The notes under the pieces are model-generated. The model was not told the origin of the DNA, ran no database searches, and saw only the letters and a program-made list of their open reading frames with translations. From Siphonodentalium dalli (lineage: Eukaryota > Mollusca > Scaphopoda > Gadilida > Siphonodentaliidae): a stretch of 64,000 nt of DNA. The stretch is taken from positions 100,275,319-100,339,318 of the forward strand of contig CP136066.1 of the NCBI GenBank assembly GCA_032622095.1, given 5' to 3'. Positions 33,560-44,984 of the stretch are shown piece by piece (position 1 is the stretch's first letter; every line of letters starts with the position of its first letter). A program made the translations under genes and the position numbers.

Positions 33560-33672
33560 TGGAGTTGACTATAAATACGCTAATTTAGTGCCCCGCGGGA
33601 GTGATACGTGGTTCCCGACGCGAAGCGGGGGAACTACATCACCCCTGAGGGGCCACTAAATTGGCGTAGTCA
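33560..33672. repeat. Imperfect hairpin with a CGCGAAGCG apex
   Basis: GACTATAAATACGCTAATTT, AGTGCCCCGCGGGAGTGAT and GTGGTTCCC (33565-33620) mirror 33625-33672 (GGGGGAACTACATCACCCCT, GAGGGGCCACTAAATTGGCG, TAGTC). The apex is GACGCGAAGC. A third foldback within 500 bp. Confidence 0.85.
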
Positions 33673-34079
33673 AATACAATACACATTCTATGCATTATAT
33701 TGTATTGAACAACGTTTGTTATCCCCCAAAATCTCAGACAGAAAACAAAGATAGTGACATATTGCCCTATACTGAGGCCTAGCTTCATTTACGAATCTCG
33801 CAATTGGAAGTTGATTTGCAACGTGTTCAAGATCAAATTGAAAAGTTCTGCAGTGTTCACTCACATTATAAATATTTCAATCTGGTATATTTAGAACGAG
33901 TGGTCACAACGATGAAGGAAAATCGATTATTTATTTGCTTACCATTTAGAAATATACAAAATCAAACGAAACTATATACGGAAAAGGGGTAACACCGCTC
34001 GCCGGCAAGAAAGTCAGTGAGATACAATATTCCTATATTAATAATATTATATACCTGGCGCAGCATTCAAGATCTTGTT
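33673..34079. other. Unassigned spacer
   Basis: A 62-residue frame at 33804-33992 (contains VDLQRVQDQIEKFCSVHSHY) is unrecognised, with no splice context that I trust. Confidence 0.35.
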
Positions 34080-34235
34080 GATTCTCACATAAATGCGAGT
34101 TTCTCATATGGAGCCTCGCATATAAGGGAATGCACTGGCTTACAAGGTCGCGGTAAATATTGTTAGGCAAATACATTCTCTTGTATGTGTGAAGCTCCCT
34201 ATGGGAGACTCGCATATATAAGAGAATGCATTGGC
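34080..34235. repeat. Two hairpins related to the 6.7 kb TTAA element
   Basis: 34167-34235 is a palindrome ending TATAAGAGAATGCATTGGC, the same core as 6871-6939 and 7019-7087. 34080-34139 is a more decayed relative. The termini CCCTTTACCC are not found here; AAGGGTTAAC at 34268-34277 may be an eroded right end. Confidence 0.75.
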
Positions 34236-34529
34236 AAAATTCAAAATTTCAGGAAGCTCCAGTCATGGAAGGGTTAACTGGCAGAGTAAAAGCGAATATA
34301 GTGCAATATAGTGGTTACAATATGGAAACAATGTGTGGTTTGTATCCGACGTCACGTGATGTGAGTTCAACGAAACAACGTTATGGATTAATGTTCCATA
34401 ATATTAGTCTGAATGCATCGACATGAAGGTCTGTCCATTTAGTGACCTAACTGTTTGGGGCATTGAAATACGAATATATAATAATACGACCTTGCCTAAA
34501 CCTGCATAACATGGTCAGAAACCCCCTTA
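34236..34529. other. Unassigned spacer up to the LINE 3' end
   Basis: Nothing recognised apart from the possible eroded TTAA terminus near 34270. Confidence 0.35.
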
Positions 34530-36520
34530 GATAGATAGATAATTTTTTAATGGCTAAAAGATGCAAAATTTGCAGACATGAGCATAAGCATATATACAAA
34601 AGTGTAAACACAGAGTGTGACATTCATATAGAATAAATATAAAAAGTATAGATATATAAATATAACAAGAATGCAGCTTGACAGTTCTGTAGAGGGACAA
34701 GATAGTGAATAAACCTAGCTTAGTAATGACTACTAAATAGATACTCATACCTGTATATATATATACACAACATGAAAAGTCAACCCGTGCTATCCCACCC
34801 TCCTCCCTCAACAGGACTGTCATGTTGCTTAAGAGATACTAGTAATAGAACCAACAGCTCTTCGCCACCTGCATATACATACTGCTGCCATGTATGGCCG
34901 GCTTTAGACTGGCATGTCCATGACCGAAAGATGGAATCCCTAAATACAGGCAGCAGTGACAATATATGCAGCTGGCCAAGTACTGTCATCGTACATAGAA
35001 AGATAGAGAGGAAAATAGAGTAGTAGAAGAGAAATATACATATGAATACGCTCGTCTGACAAGTCATGCCATCGATTGCCATCAAGGAGCGCACAGGAAA
35101 GCAAGCCAAAGCTTGCTTATTTCCACTGTGGTCCTTAATGGTAACCGACCACATGACTGACCAGGCCACAGTACACGTTCTCATAAGGTCGTACGGTATT
35201 ATTAATAGCATGATTCACACCATTAATAATATACAAAGTCAGATTCCTCAGTACCTAAACTTTTATCGAATAATTCCTGTTTTATTAGGTGATTCCATGT
35301 AGCAAAGTTGCAGTTAGGTTCAATATATTTTACATAATTATTCCACAATGTGATTCCTGTGTAGAAAAAGCTATTGTAACCAAATACCCTAACATGAGGC
35401 ACAGATAATCTAAAGATTCCAGACCGGAGATTATATTTACAATGAGTGTTCGAAAATTGGAATCCATCTCTTAGGTATGTAGGAGCATTCCCATCTGTTA
35501 TATTTTTCATCATAGTCAGCTTTCTTTGGCAAACTCTGGATTCAACCGGAAGCCATTTAATGGTTTTAAACTCTTCATAACCTATATGTGAAAATCTATC
35601 CAAGCTCAGAACAAACCGGATTAATTTGTTTTGAAATATTTGTAGTTTATTTTTGGTAGTTTTACTCAAAGAGCTATACCAAATAGAGGATGCATAATCG
35701 AGGTGGCATTGAATTAATGAGTTAGCAAGTAGTTTCTTTGTGAAAGGGGTTAGAAAGTCAGCCTTTCTATATAAAAATTTGAGACGAGCAGTTACTTTAT
35801 TTAGTACCTGTTTGGCCATTTGTTCCCCAGTGAGACTTTCATCGAGACAGGCACCCAGATATTTCACCTCCTTGGCGGACTGAATATTGATACCATTGCA
35901 GCAGATTGCAAGTTCGGGACATTTATTAATTTTGCGTTTGGAGCCAAATAAGATGGATTCTGTTTTGCCTAAATGAAGTGACAATTTGTTGTCGACTAGC
36001 CAGTGGCTTAGTGATGTTAGTTCAGTACTCAGCTGATCTGCTATCACTTTTGAATAATTTCCCGAGACTATCACAGCTGAGTCATATGCATACAGTAGTA
36101 ACTTGCAATTTACGGCTGCAACGGCATCGTTCGCGTATAATAAAAACAGAAGAGGTCCCAATATTTACCCTTGATGGACACCACACGTGATATTCATAGC
36201 ATGTGAGTGTGTTCCACTTATGTCAGTAATTTGGGTCCTGTCTGACAGATATGATGAGAACCATGTTACGGTGTTATTATCACTGCATAGAGCACTTAAT
36301 TTGTCCAAAAGGATAGTATGGTTCACAGTGTCAAATGCTTTCTGGAGGTCAATAAAGACCATTCCAGTAAGCGATCCCTTTTCCATGTTCCTTCTAATAG
36401 AGTCGGTGAGAGAGATAAGGGTAGATTCGGTTGATATCAGACCTGATTGATCAGTAGCATGTGTTCCCATGGATATATTAACGTCGTTCTGTGGCAATGC
36501 TGACAAAGCCTCAAACTTCC
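34530..36520 (-). pseudogene. 5'-truncated CR1/L2-like LINE, inactive reverse transcriptase
   Basis: On the minus strand, 36506-36165 then 36161-35223 encode the RT and C-terminal region of a LINE polyprotein. STESTLISLTDSIRRN and FIDLQKAFDTVNH lie at about 36430-36310, WFSSYLSDRTQ follows, then GVHQG. A TAA at 36167-36165 replaces the Ser expected in QGSILGP. LGPLLFLLYAND continues the same frame. The catalytic box reads YAYD instead of YADD, so one metal-binding Asp is lost. KVKYLG-type and C-terminal motifs follow to the natural stop near 35223. The 3' UTR probably runs to a (TATC)n tail at 34531-34545. Endonuclease is absent. One stop and one missense make this a comparatively young dead copy. 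Confidence 0.9.
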
Positions 36521-38143
36521 AGAACGCTCATAATTCAAACCACATGTGAATAAATGTTATTGGTTATTACATGGTATATACTGAAGAAATATAGACATAG
36601 AACGGCTATCTACTAATAATGGCGAGTATGCTATTTCAAACCGGTACGGGTTCCTGTACGGGCAATCGCAATGCCCGTTTGGAAATCGCAAACTGTTTAC
36701 GGGCAGGATTCTTCACATCGGCTAATAAAACATTATTTATGATACAGAGAAATTGCAATTAGCATTACCTTTTTTGGCCGAGATTATATTTGCTGTTATA
36801 GAGAGAATGGGCCTCTGGATATCCAGTTGCATCCATCAGGAAGAGGCAACAAACAGTGGGAAGGGGTTGGGTGTTTTTCTTTTTCCACTCTTTTTGGTAA
36901 AAATTTTCAACATATGGATTTCAGGAATGATTTCATAAACCGATCGATTGATTACTAAAACAGTTGGAATTTTCAGACTGAGAAATGTAAGTTATGACAG
37001 GTCTAATATTCATTAACGTTAGTTAAATTTTCCAACCAATATTCGGTGTAAGATGTGTTGTTTTAGTCCCAGGGTTGAATAATGTCCAAATATAAGACCG
37101 AATTGGCCCCTTAATACATGTGTTAGTCATATTTAGTGTTTTGGGCTGGAAGCGTTCAACATTTCGAAGGGTTGCGGCACAATATGGGAAAATGTATCCC
37201 CAAATCGGGTCAGGATCTAAGCCCGGAAGTTGGTTGGAAAGTTAAACTTGGGAAACAATAAAGAGCGTTTAGTGATATTTCATTCCTCATCTTGTATGAA
37301 CAAAGAGCGTTTCTTTCAGTCATGCGCAAACCCCTAAAACCGCTGTAAAGTCACTCAGACTTGGGTAAGATTTTTTCAGAGTATATACCGGAATTTCGTG
37401 TATTTATCGACATATATTGTCCTCAATATCAAATCGCCTATATATATCATTCTTGGTTTTCAAATTAGAAAAACACATCAAGTAACTAAACGGTTGTCTC
37501 CAAAAGAGTAATATATACGTGTATATATAAATCCACTGTGATACATGATGCCAATGTATAATGGTATAGAGACTGCGTACGTAACAACATCCATCCCTTA
37601 ATCACATAGCAGTCATTACTGGAGTGAACTTAGTTGTGTGTGAAATATTTGCCTTGGTAGGTTGTTAGCTAAGTGCTGGAAACCGCCTCGAGAATTTGAA
37701 CATAAAACAGGGATTAAGTCGCAACTTTATTAATGACATTTACCGATGGAAGGTTGCAATAAACATGTTATTGCATAGCTGACTCCTATTCCATATAATT
37801 AATGTACTTCTGATTGAGAAATATTACCGTTCAAAAACATAATATATGAGGAACTGACACAAAACGTATCGTTGTGACTGCTACGAGCATATGCTGGTTC
37901 ATATTTAAAACAAGTTGATACCTTATTTGTTCGGAAATACTCAGAAGTTTTCTATAACATGCTGACCAAATTTGCCACTCGGAGGTTCGTGGAATATTAA
38001 TCAATCCATACATCTAGGAGAATCCTTCGACTGACAACTCTTTGGTCAGAATGTTAGAGCAAACAACTGTATCAGCTTTTTGAAAAATAGTATAGCATAT
38101 GCTCGTAGCTGCCAAAATACTATGTAATATATTATTATCTTAC
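36521..38143. other. Mostly unassigned; AAAGAGCG words at 37257-37310
   Basis: AATAAAGAGCGTTT at 37257-37270 and CAAAGAGCGTTTC at about 37301 match the core of dispersed repeats at 54368 and 60860. A small palindrome CGGGCAATCGCAATGCCCG lies at 36659-36677. No coding similarity. Confidence 0.4.
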
Positions 38144-38186
38144 CTTTTTCCTGGTTTCTGGTCGCGTTTGCGATCGCTTCAGCCAT
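38144..38186 (-). CDS. Candidate first coding exon of an unidentified host gene
   Basis: The minus strand has an ATG in strong Kozak context (AAAATGG). It encodes MAEAIANATRNQEK plus one base, then a consensus splice donor GTAAGA (complement of 38138-38143). The local sequence is CpG-enriched compared with its surroundings (38140-38420), as in many animal promoters. The alanine-rich, charged start resembles a cytoplasmic or nuclear protein N-terminus, but I do not recognise the gene. No second exon was found at lower coordinates before the next repeats. It could be chance; transcript evidence would decide. Confidence 0.25.
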
Positions 38187-39088
38187 TTTGAATCTTAACT
38201 TGAAACCACGTGATTCCCCACCGTGAAGTATCGGTGACAAAGTTCACCAATTTGACCGTACCCGTTCCCATTGAACGTGTATCTCAAACTCGCTAACGAT
38301 TTTTATTTATTTCGCATGTTTTGGAAAGCGCCGAAAGCAACACAAGCGACAAAACATGCGACATTTCGCTTTCGGTCGCTTCTGCCGATCGCGGCCATAG
38401 CCAGAGGCGCCATTATAATTAGCATGGTTAACTGTATAGTAAAGATACCCACGATGGTTTAAATATAGTATCTGCATTTATCAATTGAAAACTTGGCGAT
38501 TGAAAATGGCGCCAAACGTCGACACTCACGTGTTTCAAAATTTCTAGTGCATACTCGCTGTTTTTTTTGTCAAAGTTTGTACTAAGTTAATCTCATCGCT
38601 GTGAAAAACCTATGAACTACATGTATATATAATATATATTCGATATAATTGACATGTATTAAGTGTTTATTTGATATAAAACAAATTAGGTGTGTGGGAA
38701 AAGAAATAACGCGGTGCATGGAGCTCACGAAAAAAATGAGCTGGGCTTAATCGGCCATGAATGAAAAAAATGAATGCGGTGTACGACAGTCGCAAACAAA
38801 TTAACAAGTACCGCAGTACGATTACGGAGGATTACGCACGTCAACTGCTCGCAATTGTGGTGTTACCACTTGCACGTTGTTGAATTGCGGTACAACCGCG
38901 GTCATTAACGGCAGGCTACCTTTTTAAAGGGGTAGATTAGTTAGAGCATAGCTGTAGTTGTAGTGAACAAAGGCAAAGCATTGTCAAAGCACAGCGTGTA
39001 ACTGATTCAGTTGAAGCTCAAGACTATTTATAAAAACATTCTACGAACTTTCTACTTCGGCACTTCGTTAATTCTAAAGCATACCAAG
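38187..39088. other. CpG-enriched upstream region, otherwise unassigned
   Basis: 38187-38420 contains CGATCGC, CGCATG and GCGGCCATAG words. At 38505-38540 AAAATGGCGCCAAACG resembles an E2F-type site. It could be the promoter of the candidate exon at 38144-38186. No other gene seen to 39088. Confidence 0.3.
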
Positions 39089-39549
39089 TTAAAGATGCAT
39101 TATCCGAATTAACGCTCCTAACTTGCTATTTATTTGGCTTTGGGGGTAAAAATATTCGAGTCGAGGAACCCACCCATCAAAGCTCACAGAGTGATCAGAT
39201 ATCGACTTTTGAAGTTTGTTATATCTCGAGAATTGCAATAATTTGTGGCCCAGAAACATGTGGTTAAACGGACGGTCTCGGACAAAATTGCGGATGAAGA
39301 TGGATAACTCTAATCCAAGTGTTAATACGGCCAAATTTCGTGATACTTAAGTGATAATACGGCCATATTTTGTTGAACAAAATGTTGATAAATAACACGT
39401 TTTGGGAAATTTGATACCATTGTTGTCAGTGGTTAGCATTATTTTGTTGCAATAATTCGATTCTGATAACTAAAGCGTACTTTGAATAAATGTTGTTGTT
39501 GTGGTATCTTGGTGATATGGGGACCGTCTGATCGCATGAGTACCTTTAA
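39089..39549. mobile_element. TTAA-flanked MITE family 2, copy 2
   Basis: TTAA at 39089-39092 and 39546-39549. The right end (complement AGGTACTCATGCGATCAG) matches the family; the left end (AGATGCATTATCCG) is eroded. The interior shares TTTGGCTTTGGGGGTAAAAA, ATTCGAGTCGAGGAACCC, CCCATCAAAGCTCA and GATAACTCTA with 22589-23073. Confidence 0.85.
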
Positions 39550-39565
39550 GGAACGACATAAATTA

Positions 39566-39593
39566 AAGGGTCACACTAATTAGTGTAACCCTT
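39566..39593. repeat. 28 bp palindrome centred on AATT
   Basis: AAGGGTCACACTAA/TTAGTGTAACCCTT is self-complementary except one position pair. It starts 17 bp after the MITE at 39549 and is preceded by TTAA, so it may be another small TTAA-associated element. Confidence 0.8.
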
Positions 39594-41229
39594 GCCGGAA
39601 TCAAATAACAGGTGTTAGGGGGTGGTATGTGTTATATACGGTATAGCCTGGAATACTAAAAGGAGGGGGATCTGAAGCGGCCATCGTTTTACTTCAATGT
39701 AATAATTTAGAGTGCACCACATGAGCAACACACGCGATCCAATCAGCTTGGGGTCCACAAGTTAGTACTCTGTGATAGGCTACCTATATATAACATCTAG
39801 GTTCTACAGCCATATAATACCTGTACCATTGGTATTATCGGAGTGCAGTAGGCACTCAATTGCGTATATGAACACTGGTGTGCATATGCTGATTGTTTTA
39901 TCTGTGAGTGTATATACTATATATAAAATTATGGACTATTTAGTTGATTTCTAAAAGCAAATTATGTTTTAATTATGGCTATCACTACATATTCGATGAA
40001 ATCATACAGTCGAATTACAAAAGCAATAACTGCACTGCGCATCATTCTGCGTGAATAGTATAATTTGACCACGCAGAAACTGATTGTATGACCCGCTTCG
40101 TTTCGCCATGGAATAAGTTTCTTTGTTGTCAGATTCTAGTAGATTATACGCGCCTATATGCGCAGTATATTTATGTCTTAATTATAACACGTCTTAAAAT
40201 CGCCGAGACTCTCGTAGTTTCGTAAAAAGTGTTTAGGTGTGTCCTCTGCATGGTTTATTGTTGCATAGTTAGCAGATATCGATGGTAGCACATTCATTTT
40301 GACCTGTTGCTAACTTTGTTGAATAAAAGTGCGTTTTGGCTTGGGTTTAATACTGCATGATTGAAGCGAGACACAACATAAACTGATCTGAACGCAGGGA
40401 CGTCGCTACCGTATAGATGGTCTTCGCATTTACTAGTTGGGTGACCAACCTCGAACTTGAGTTAGAACTAATTCCCAACAGTAAATTAATGTTGTGTCGC
40501 TTCTTCGTTTAGCATTATCAAACTGGCACCACATTTTTTATTTTTCCAACTGATGCGGCTTCAAGCATTAAATTTCTAACTTCTGAAAGCATTGACCACG
40601 TTTGGGTGCGAGGCATTATTATGTTTATTGGATGCATTCTTGCGGTGATCGAAGATACGTGTATTATACCGGGTTTTCGATCATCAGTTTGATTTGATGA
40701 AATAAGGGCACATTCTGTTTTCACATTATTGGTTGGAAATTTCTTAGACGAGCCTCAATAACATTTTCGAGTCTATTGCTTACATGCACAACTGATGTTT
40801 CATATTGTTGAACATTTTGACCAGGGTTGGAACTGTCAGACACGTCCCCGAACGAATCAAGTGGGGTTTAATCCGGACGGAAGAGAGAGACACGCCGTCG
40901 GCTGATCGAGCGTGACTAACATATATCCGATTATACCGGAAGCGGAAATTGTCATGTCACACTGTGTCGGGTCGGATCGGATTACAGCCCGTAGACGTCA
41001 ACCCCGAACGAGCTGTCTTGTAAACAAACAAAGATGTCAGAAGCATTCTCCGGCTCATCTTAGAAGTTTTCCCAAGTTGACGTCGCGCATCGATCAGCTT
41101 TGGATTGGAGTAATTACAGATAGGCGAAAGCTGATTTAACCGGACAAGAAATCGAACCCGAGTGATAACGCTAAAAGGCTTCTGTTGGGCCCATACTAGA
41201 CACATAATGGGGCACAGTAATCACCAAGC
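39594..41229. other. Mostly unassigned; ETS/CpG patch at 40850-41110
   Basis: 40850-41110 is GC-richer than its flanks and contains ACCGGAAGCGG at about 40936 (ETS consensus) and two GACGTC words. Short ATG frames on both strands here (75 and 82 residues) show no domain. A promoter is possible but not demonstrated. Confidence 0.3.
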
Positions 41230-41625
41230 ATCTGGTGTTGGCGGTCAATAGCAGGAGAAGAAAATACATTCCGATACTAATTACATACAATGTTCATGAT
41301 GTCTTCAAAGGATCGAACAATGGCGTATTTGTGTGTCCTAAATATATAGGATATTGGAAGCTTTAAAATGGCAGGCTCATATAGAAATTGGGATGTGTCA
41401 AAGCTGGCATTAAAGCGGTTTTGCAAGATTACAGTAACAATATATACGAGTTCAGTCTGCCTTGGCGGTCAATAGCGAAGAAGAAAACATGATCCGTTAT
41501 TAATTGCACAAGGACATTCACAATGTTATCGATGTCTTCCAAATATTGAACAATGGCTTACTCGTTTGTCCTGATATATACATGTATAGGATAACTAATG
41601 CCTTTAAATGAGCCGGAACGGAAAG
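41230..41625. repeat. Diverged tandem duplication, two ~150-170 bp units
   Basis: TTGGCGGTCAATAGC, GAAGAAAA, CAATGTT, GATGTCTTC, GAACAATGGC and ATATATAGGAT occur in the same order at 41237-41355 and 41461-41600, separated by about 227 bp. Confidence 0.8.
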
Positions 41626-41639
41626 CGGGATAGCATCAC

Positions 41640-41940
41640 CAAATTCAACCCCCCCCCCCTGCCGTGGGGACCTCATTTTGCTTATGCATTATCTTCTATG
41701 AAGTATTTATAGTAACATTGTTTTTAGTTTATGTTTCCCTTCCCCTCATTTACAGAGGATAAATTGTATAATCGACGTGACTAATGGGTGAACATCACCA
41801 ACTTCACCTGGAGAACTTAAATCTGATCGTAGGTCTCCCATATTGCAGTTGAGGCTTAATCAGAATGAGGTCCCACAGAGGGTGAATTGTCACTAAATTC
41901 ACCCTATGGGGACCTCATTCTGCAAATGACAAACACACTT
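41640..41940 (+). repeat. Dispersed repeat D, copy 2, with a terminal hairpin
   Basis: Aligns with 31820-32115. It ends in a hairpin at 41861-41922: CAGAATGAGGTCCCACAGAG, GGTGAATT against AATTCACCC, TATGGGGACCTCATTCTG. A further GGGGACCTCATTTTGC lies at about 41665, so the GACCTCATT motif occurs three times. Confidence 0.8.
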
Positions 41941-42511
41941 TTTGCAGACATGTAGGCCTACCTTCCCGACATGCACGCGGATCACAATGTCCTCATATCG
42001 AGATAGAAACCAGTTGCGCATTCGCTGGCCGATTTATATTGTCTAATGCGTCACGCACTGTATATACCATGTGAGCCACTGGGTCATCTTATAACGCACG
42101 AATAGAGGAATCCTAAAAAGTTCATTATCAAAGGGTTAAAACCGAATGACGAAGCTTGTTAAATTCATATGACACCATTGCCGTTATAGGATCAAAAAAC
42201 CGACGGACGTCGCCTGCCGCCGGCTGTTTACAGTACTATCCTGATTCTATCTTTCGGTTCGTGTCTTTGATTCCCCGTTTTGTGCCTAATGAGGGTATTA
42301 TTTCAATGGTTTCTCCGCCGAGCTGAGCCATAAAACGTGAAACTGAAATATCATGTGAACCGCGATAACCGCGATCCAAGGACGTTTTATGGCAACGGTA
42401 TGAGTATTATTACAGCCGTCAACAAAGCTTTGTAATCAATTGAGTACAGAATACAGCTTGGCAACATGCAATTTTTAAAGATGTATTTGGAATCCCAGAG
42501 CTCCATTAAAT
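41941..42511. other. Unassigned spacer
   Basis: No repeat or coding similarity recognised. Confidence 0.4.
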
Positions 42512-42761
42512 CTGCTTTCACAGACCTGTGGCTGATGTATGTGGCCAATGCATGCGGCTATCTGGTTATGCGCAACGTTTCAATCCATACATATATCAGG
42601 GGTTGCGACTGACGCAGTTAAACGCATCCGATTTCAACAAAGTTTTGAAATCGGTTGCGTTTAACTGCGTCAGCCGCAACCTCAGTGATATATGTATGGC
42701 TTGAAACGTTGCGCACATACCCCGATAGCCGCATGCGTCAGCCGAGGGTCTGTGAAAGCAG
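42512..42761. mobile_element. 250 bp foldback element
   Basis: The ends CTGCTTTCACAG are exact inverse copies (42512-42523, 42750-42761). The arms run to a short centre at about 42636-42645 (CCGATTTCA...TGAAATCGG). They match over GCATGCGGCTATC, GCGCAACGTTTCAA, CCATACATATATCA and TGACGCAGTTAAACGCA. Gaps in the arms show age. No clear target duplication. Confidence 0.9.
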
Positions 42762-42808
42762 CTTTACAGCTACATATCACTTTTGTAACATATCATTTTA
42801 AAACATTA

Positions 42809-43174
42809 TTAAAGGGGGGGGGGGGCTGTACACTAAATCAAGCCATTTATGGGACCATCTCCTATTCCACTTAACAGAATATATGCAACAAATGAATGTG
42901 AGCCATGGGTGAGTACAAAATACACTCATTTACTTTATGAACGACACACAACAACATGGTAATTATAACGAAAATGAGTTTATGGCTCGCGTCATTAACT
43001 CATTTTCATTATAATTACCATGTTGTTTGTATCGTTCTTAGAGCACATTCATGAGTGCATTTTGCACTCATCCGTGGCTCAAATTCATTCATTTGTTGCA
43101 TATGTATACCCTGCTGAGTAATAGGAGATGGTCCCATAAAGGGCCGGATTTTATAGTGTACAGTACCCCTTTAA
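42809..43174. mobile_element. TTAA-flanked MITE family 3
   Basis: TTAA at 42809-42812 and 43171-43174. Termini AGGGG(n)CTGTACACTA and the complement AGGGGTACTGTACACTA. The left end carries a G13 run where the right has AGGGGTA. Arms are complementary for about 170 bp (TTTATGGGACCATCTCCTAT, ATATGCAACAAATGAATG, ACAACATGGTAATTATAA), with a short centre near 42980-42995. 358 bp, no transposase. Confidence 0.9.
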
Positions 43175-43408
43175 ACTTTTCTGCTTATAACACGACTGAC
43201 GACCACAAGCATCAAATTAAAGGGACACAATTCATTTGAAATGGGTTCATGCGAAATAACATAAAAGTCTGTAAAACAACTATCATCAACAAGTACATTA
43301 CATTATTAATAACTTTCCAATAATAAGATGTCACAAGTTAAAACTGTTACAGTGTAATTACCAATCAGATACCAATTAGTCCACTTAGATACCAAAGTTT
43401 AATCAAAT
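43175..43408. other. Spacer
   Basis: Nothing recognised. Confidence 0.35.
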
Positions 43409-43560
43409 GTTGACGGTAAACATTGGAAAAGGTCTGAGCATTGAAAATATTCTGAAAATTATATTCAGACTGAATTGTCAATGTGTGTTAAAAAATCACT
43501 GTAACAGTATTGTTTACATAAGAACAACTTTTGTCTATTTCACCGTGTTCTTCTTTATTA
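43409..43560 (+). repeat. Dispersed repeat E, copy 1
   Basis: TTGACGGTAAACATTGGAAA, AGGTCTGAGCATTGAAAATA, TTCAGACTGAATTGTCAATG, AAATCACTGTAACAG and GTGTTCTTC recur at 55665-55815 (nearly full) and 55545-55640 (second half). Confidence 0.8.
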
Positions 43561-43759
43561 TATCTTTATTTTCCTCCATTTACTGAAGAGTTATAAATAA
43601 TGATACAAAAAAATAGTACATGTAATATGAACAGAGAATGAGCCAGGGTAAACTAGAAAATAAGATAGTAAACATAATTATAATAATACGTGAATATGAT
43701 GTAGTCGAGTGCTCGCACTCGAATGAGTATATACAAATGTAGTGAGATTATGATAATAG
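43561..43759. other. Spacer before the GAT array
   Basis: Nothing recognised. Confidence 0.35.
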
Positions 43760-44185
43760 TGCTGATTATTGATAGTGCTGGTGGCAATGTTGGTGGTGGT
43801 GATTATAAAGAAGATGACTATGGCGTTTGACAATGGTGATGATGATTATGATGCCGACGACGATGATGATGGTGAGGATTATGGTGATGGTGGTGATGAT
43901 GATGATGATGATGATGATGACGTCGAAGACGATGATGATGGATGACGGCGATGACGTTGACAATGGTGATGATGATTATGTTGACGCGACGACGGCGATG
44001 ATGATTAAGGTGATGATGATGCAGATTGTGATGATGATAACATCGAGGACCATGATGATAACGACGATGATGATGATGATGATGACGACGACGATGATGA
44101 TGATGACGACGACGATGATGATGAAGATGAAGATGGTACTGCTGTTGGGTGTGATGATAATGATGATGATGGTGATGGTGACTAA
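43760..44185. repeat. (GAT)n-rich imperfect microsatellite
   Basis: Long stretches of GATGAT interrupted by GAC, GGT and TAT triplets. It produces poly-His/Arg (159 residues, minus) and poly-Met/Thr/Val (121 residues, plus) open frames, which are not genes. Confidence 0.97.
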
Positions 44186-44984
44186 CGGTTAAGTATAGTA
44201 TAGCGCTTCGTATACTATAGTCAAGATGTATATAATTGTGCACCCGTGTTACCTCGTAGTTAATCATAGTAATGTCTGACTGATTTGGATTATTCAATTG
44301 ACTGGGGTGTATTTATATGCAGGAGTGCGCTGTACCACAGCCATAATTTGGCAGTAAATGTTACAATGTTACAATGTCCGAGCGCCATTGATTCCTTAAT
44401 TACGAGACTAATTTATCGAATGAGGTCAAATTTTCGCATATAACAAGACTCGTATGTTATTCTGCACCATTCTGACGAATGCCGACTTTCATTTCGCATT
44501 ATTTTCGTTTTTATCGAAAAATAATCGTTCTCTATGGAGATTCCCATGTAAGTTTTTTCAACCAAACAAAATTCATTGTTTTGCCAATTTCAAGCTAGTT
44601 TATAGCATGGTCATGGCATAATTTGGCCTAGTGTGTGACGGTAGACGTTCCTTGAGTGTGCACAACAAATTTTGGTCCCAACGAAGCAGGCTAAAATCCT
44701 GAAATTTGTCAATTTTACTTTGCGTGTGAAGAAAATATTCATTTAAACTTCCAATATTGGTTGAAATATGCTCAACAACATTCAGTTGAATGGTGACATT
44801 ATTTATAGTCACCGACTAACTTCCACGATGAATCAAATTTGTTTTTATCGGTGACAATTATGTCGCGAAAGATAAAAATGTAAATTTTTTAAAGAAAATG
44901 TTAAATTTTAGCTCATTTTAAGACTTTAATTGCTTGGTAATTATTGAGATTGCAGTTTCCTTATATGGCAACTCCTTATTTGGA
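44186..44984. other. Unassigned
   Basis: At 44600-44812 a minus-strand 70-residue frame is unrecognised. No repeat identified. Confidence 0.4.

Noticed and set aside
34780-35211. 143-residue minus-strand open frame after the LINE ORF
   Set aside because: It lies in the expected 3' UTR of the LINE, overlaps open frames in other phases, and has no domain.
41120-41190. tRNA or retroviral primer-site-like sequence (AAATCGAACCCGAG)
   Set aside because: The complement has a T-arm-like GGGTTCGAT but no cloverleaf, and no LTR lies beside it.
43766-44297. 159-residue poly-His and 121-residue poly-Met/Thr open frames
   Set aside because: Both are translations of the imperfect GAT microsatellite; composition and strand symmetry show no real protein.
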